In this document: positions 29,513 through 32,253 of the stretch, in pieces
Position numbering within the stretch: position 1 is the first letter of the stretch
Layout: the number at the start of each line of letters is the position of its first letter
Origin: CAZUNB01 sp044227985
GTDB lineage: Bacteria > Patescibacteriota > Saccharimonadia > Saccharimonadales > JAGPDM01
DNA: 32,253 nucleotides
Assembly (NCBI GenBank): GCA_044227985.1
Contig: JBGAVT010000015.1
Coordinates: 1 to 32,253, forward strand
Direction of reading: 5' to 3'
The notes under the pieces: model-generated
Databases searched by the model: none
What the model was told of the DNA's origin: nothing
The model's input: the letters and a program-made list of their open reading frames with translations, nothing else
Position numbers and translations under genes: made by a program

Positions 29513-32253
29513 AATTTAAATCAGGTACACGAAGGCGAGCGTTGGAGTACGAAAAAGATATTGTTCAGCAGTGGAAGAAAAATAAAACTTTTGAGAAATC
29601 GGTAGAGAATCGGTCGAAAGATGACGGCTATGTTTTTTACGACGGTCCACCGTTTATTACCGGCGTACCTCACCATGGAACACTTTTGAGTTCGATAGCT
29701 AAAGACGTAATTCCTCGATACCAAACCATGAAAGGTAAACGAGTAGAACGTATCTGGGGTTGGGACTGCCATGGTTTACCGGCTGAAGTTTTCACTGAGA
29801 AAAAGCTTGGGGTCAAAGACCGCCGCGATATCGGCACAAAAATCAGTATCGAAGAGTATGTCACAACCTGTCGCGATAACATGGTTCAGACTGGTAATCT
29901 TTGGAACGATACAATCGATCGGATTGGCCGCTGGGTCGACATGGACAATGCCTACAAGACTATGGACAAGGAATACATGGAGAGTATCTGGTGGGCGTTC
30001 AAAAAGCTCTACGACGATGGCAAAATTTATGAAGGCGAACGCGTGCTGATGTATTGTACGCGCGATGCGACGCCGTTGAGTAAAGCTGAGGTGACCATGG
30101 ATGCTGGAGCCTATCAAGACGTGACTGATCCAAGCGTATTTGTGAAGTTCAAGCTTGTAGATGAAGACACTAGTCTATTGGCCTGGACGACAACACCTTG
30201 GACGCTGCCGGCCAACACGGCGGCCGCTGTTAATAAAGATTTTGATTATGTTGAGGTGGAAGTTGGTGATGAGAATCTTATTTTAGCTAAAGAATTAGTC
30301 GAGAAGGTACTGACTGATGAAAAGCATCAACCGCTTGATTATAAAATTGTACGCACACTGAAGGGTGAAGAATTAGTCGGGAAGAAATATGAGCCAATTT
30401 TTGAAGATCGCGGCGAAAATGCTCATCGAATTCTGCATGCTGACTACGTCAGCGATGAGGACGGCTCAGGCATTGTTCATCTCGCTCCTGCTTACGGTGA
30501 AGAGGACTTTAATCTCGCGCATTCTGAGAATATCCCAGTCATTCATGTGATCGATGAAAGTGGTATTTATAGCGAAGGCGAGTGGATTGGTGAAAATGTT
30601 TGGGATATAAATAAGACAATCGCCAAAGCATTGCTAGAGCGTGGTATCGTCTGGAAAATTGACTACATTCAGCACAGTTACCCACACTGTCATCGCTGCG
30701 GAACGCGGCTGATGTATCGTGCTCACCCCAGTTGGTTTATGAATATCGCCGAACAAAAAGAAGAGATGCTAGCTAAAAATTCAGAACAAATAAATTGGTT
30801 CCCAGAACATTTAAAACATGGCCGATTTGAGAAAACAGTCGAAGCTGCACCAGACTGGAACATCTCTCGAGACCGTTTTTGGGCAACGGCAATGCCAGTT
30901 TGGAAAGGCACTGATTCTAACGGAAAAGAACATATAAAAGTGGTGGGTAGTTATGCCGAATTGAAAGAATTATCAGGGGTAGAGCTCGACGACTACCATC
31001 GTCCGTGGGTTGATGATGTCACCTTCGAGATTGATGGCATGAAGTACACACGAATTGATAAAGTTCTTGATGGTTGGTTTGAAAGTGGTTCGATGCCATT
31101 TGCTCAGTTTCATTACCCTTTCGAAAATAAGAAAAAGTTTGAAAATAATTTTCCAGCTGATTTCATCGTCGAATACATCGGGCAAGTTCGCGCTTGGTTT
31201 TACTATCTGCATGCCGTGAGTATTGGTCTGTTTGGAACCAGCAGTTTCAAGAATGTGATTACTACTGGTAACTTGGCTGGAAATGACGGTCGTAAGATGA
31301 GTAAAAGCTACGGGAACTACACTGATCCAAACATTTTAATGGATGAATATTCGGCCGATAGCCTGCGATTCTTGTTGATGCAGAGCCCACTCATGAACAG
31401 CGAGGACTTTGCTTTGACAGACAAAGACGTCGGCGATATAGCTCGAAAGTTGAGTATGATTTGGAATATGTATGATTTCTTTACGCTCTACGCAGAAGTC
31501 GATGAGTGGGAGTGGAATGGTAAACATGAGGATCTAACTGATGAGCTCGATAATTCGCTTGATAGCTGGATAGTTAGCCGTGTCCATCAGTTGACTGAAG
31601 AAATGGATAAGCACTTCGCAACTTATGATATTCCGGCTGCGCTCAAACCGGTCCTGCCGTTTCTGGATGATGCCAGCAACTGGTATGTTCGTCGAAGCCG
31701 ACGTCGTTTTTGGAAGAGTGGTGAAACCAGCGACAAAAACAACGCATATCGAACACTTCATTATGTATTAGTGCAGCTGAGCATGGTCCTGGCACCCATC
31801 ACGCCGTTTTTGGCCGAGGAGTTGTACCAGAAGCTAACTGGTGGAGAATCGGTCCACCTGCTTGATTGGCCGAGCTCAGGGAGGGTGAACGAAATACTGG
31901 TTGGACAGATGTCAGCTGTTCGTGAATTGATTAATGCTGGACTAAGCCAACGAGCAAAAGCTCAGATGAAAGTTCGCCAGCCGCTTCGTAGCTTTACGAT
32001 TTCTGGTAAAAAAGCCGATGATGTAGCTGATTTTATAGATGTATTCGAAGAAGAACTGAATGTGAAAAAAATTATAATTGTCGAAGACAAGTCGGATGAA
32101 CTGGTTGGTGAGCTCGACCTTAAACTTGATGATGAATTGCGGCGCGAAGGGATGATGCGCGAAGTCATTCGCCACATCCAGACACATCGGAAGAAATCAG
32201 AACTTAATATTGATGATCGCATTAAGCTGAAGCTAGAAACTGATGATGAAACT
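29509..32253 (+). CDS. ileS: Isoleucyl-tRNA synthetase, partial (3' end outside window)
   Basis: The window holds 915 codons of this class I synthetase; the gene continues past 32253. The HIGH-type site reads PHHGT (H55-H56-G57-T58), preceded by PPFITG, and the KMSKS loop is KMSKS (596-600). The editing region (WTTTPWTLPANTA) and GWFESGSMPFAQ are typical. The PPFxTGxPHxG start matches the eukaryote-like form of IleRS found in many Patescibacteria, which in other bacteria is less sensitive to mupirocin. The expected last His of HIGH is Thr here. It overlaps the HAD-GNAT stop by four bases (ATGA), so the genes are coupled and under the T-box. Confidence 0.95.
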   Translation, partial: MKFKSGTRRRALEYEKDIVQQWKKNKTFEKSVENRSKDDGYVFYDGPPFITGVPHHGTLLSSIAKDVIPRYQTMKGKRVERIWGWDCHGLPAEVFTEKKLGVKDRRDIGTKISIEEYVTTCRDNMVQTGNLWNDTIDRIGRWVDMDNAYKTMDKEYMESIWWAFKKLYDDGKIYEGERVLMYCTRDATPLSKAEVTMDAGAYQDVTDPSVFVKFKLVDEDTSLLAWTTTPWTLPANTAAAVNKDFDYVEVEVGDENLILAKELVEKVLTDEKHQPLDYKIVRTLKGEELVGKKYEPIFEDRGENAHRILHADYVSDEDGSGIVHLAPAYGEEDFNLAHSENIPVIHVIDESGIYSEGEWIGENVWDINKTIAKALLERGIVWKIDYIQHSYPHCHRCGTRLMYRAHPSWFMNIAEQKEEMLAKNSEQINWFPEHLKHGRFEKTVEAAPDWNISRDRFWATAMPVWKGTDSNGKEHIKVVGSYAELKELSGVELDDYHRPWVDDVTFEIDGMKYTRIDKVLDGWFESGSMPFAQFHYPFENKKKFENNFPADFIVEYIGQVRAWFYYLHAVSIGLFGTSSFKNVITTGNLAGNDGRKMSKSYGNYTDPNILMDEYSADSLRFLLMQSPLMNSEDFALTDKDVGDIARKLSMIWNMYDFFTLYAEVDEWEWNGKHEDLTDELDNSLDSWIVSRVHQLTEEMDKHFATYDIPAALKPVLPFLDDASNWYVRRSRRRFWKSGETSDKNNAYRTLHYVLVQLSMVLAPITPFLAEELYQKLTGGESVHLLDWPSSGRVNEILVGQMSAVRELINAGLSQRAKAQMKVRQPLRSFTISGKKADDVADFIDVFEEELNVKKIIIVEDKSDELVGELDLKLDDELRREGMMREVIRHIQTHRKKSELNIDDRIKLKLETDDET

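Overview
The window looks like a chromosome segment from a Patescibacteria (CPR) bacterium, most likely Candidatus Saccharibacteria (TM7). The grounds are compact housekeeping genes with 1-4 base overlaps, an adenosylcobalamin-type ribonucleotide reductase beside nrdR, a DUF5663-like protein, a eukaryote-like IleRS, LPXTG-like surface proteins, and TGA used as a stop codon (which argues against code-25 lineages). The assignment rests on gene content read by eye, not on a search.

Layout. 1-1254: the tail of an unidentified gene with a terminator, a minus-strand HExxH metallopeptidase and a small LPXTG-like surface protein. 1429-4909: translation genes rpsA and infB plus a DUF5663-like protein, ending at a terminator. 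4895-8376 (minus strand): priA, def and fmt. 8414-11495: a degenerate phosphoribosyltransferase, a winged-helix regulator, rpsU, yqeY, adk and map. 11524-14286: ftsA and ftsZ. 14366-18274: nrdR, nrdJ and a thioredoxin-fold protein, with candidate NrdR boxes. 18321-18972: rnpB (RNase P RNA). 19265-27929: three large BspA-repeat surface protein genes with histidine-kinase remnants. 27947-32253: an isoleucine T-box leader, a HAD-GNAT fusion gene and ileS, which runs off the window.

The most striking element is in rnpB. The RNase P RNA has a 261-base insertion in the loop of its P12 helix, and the insertion encodes a complete 84-residue GIY-YIG nuclease-like protein. A perfect 19-bp helix closes the insertion, and the stop codon of the reading frame lies inside that helix. 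A structural RNA gene therefore appears to host a protein gene without any intron-like core.

Other points of interest are as follows. The BspA cluster shows recent 75-bp repeat shuffling, a chimeric first gene that ends in a histidine-kinase tail, a slippery A-tract at the start of the third gene, and a base-composition shift inside the second. The ileS operon has an ultrashort Stem I T-box with an AUC specifier and a terminator whose left arm overlaps Stem III. Several genes (def, priA, the phosphoribosyltransferase, ftsA) have -10 boxes 6-10 bases from their start codons, which predicts leaderless or nearly leaderless mRNAs. No tRNA, CRISPR array, transposase or rRNA was seen.
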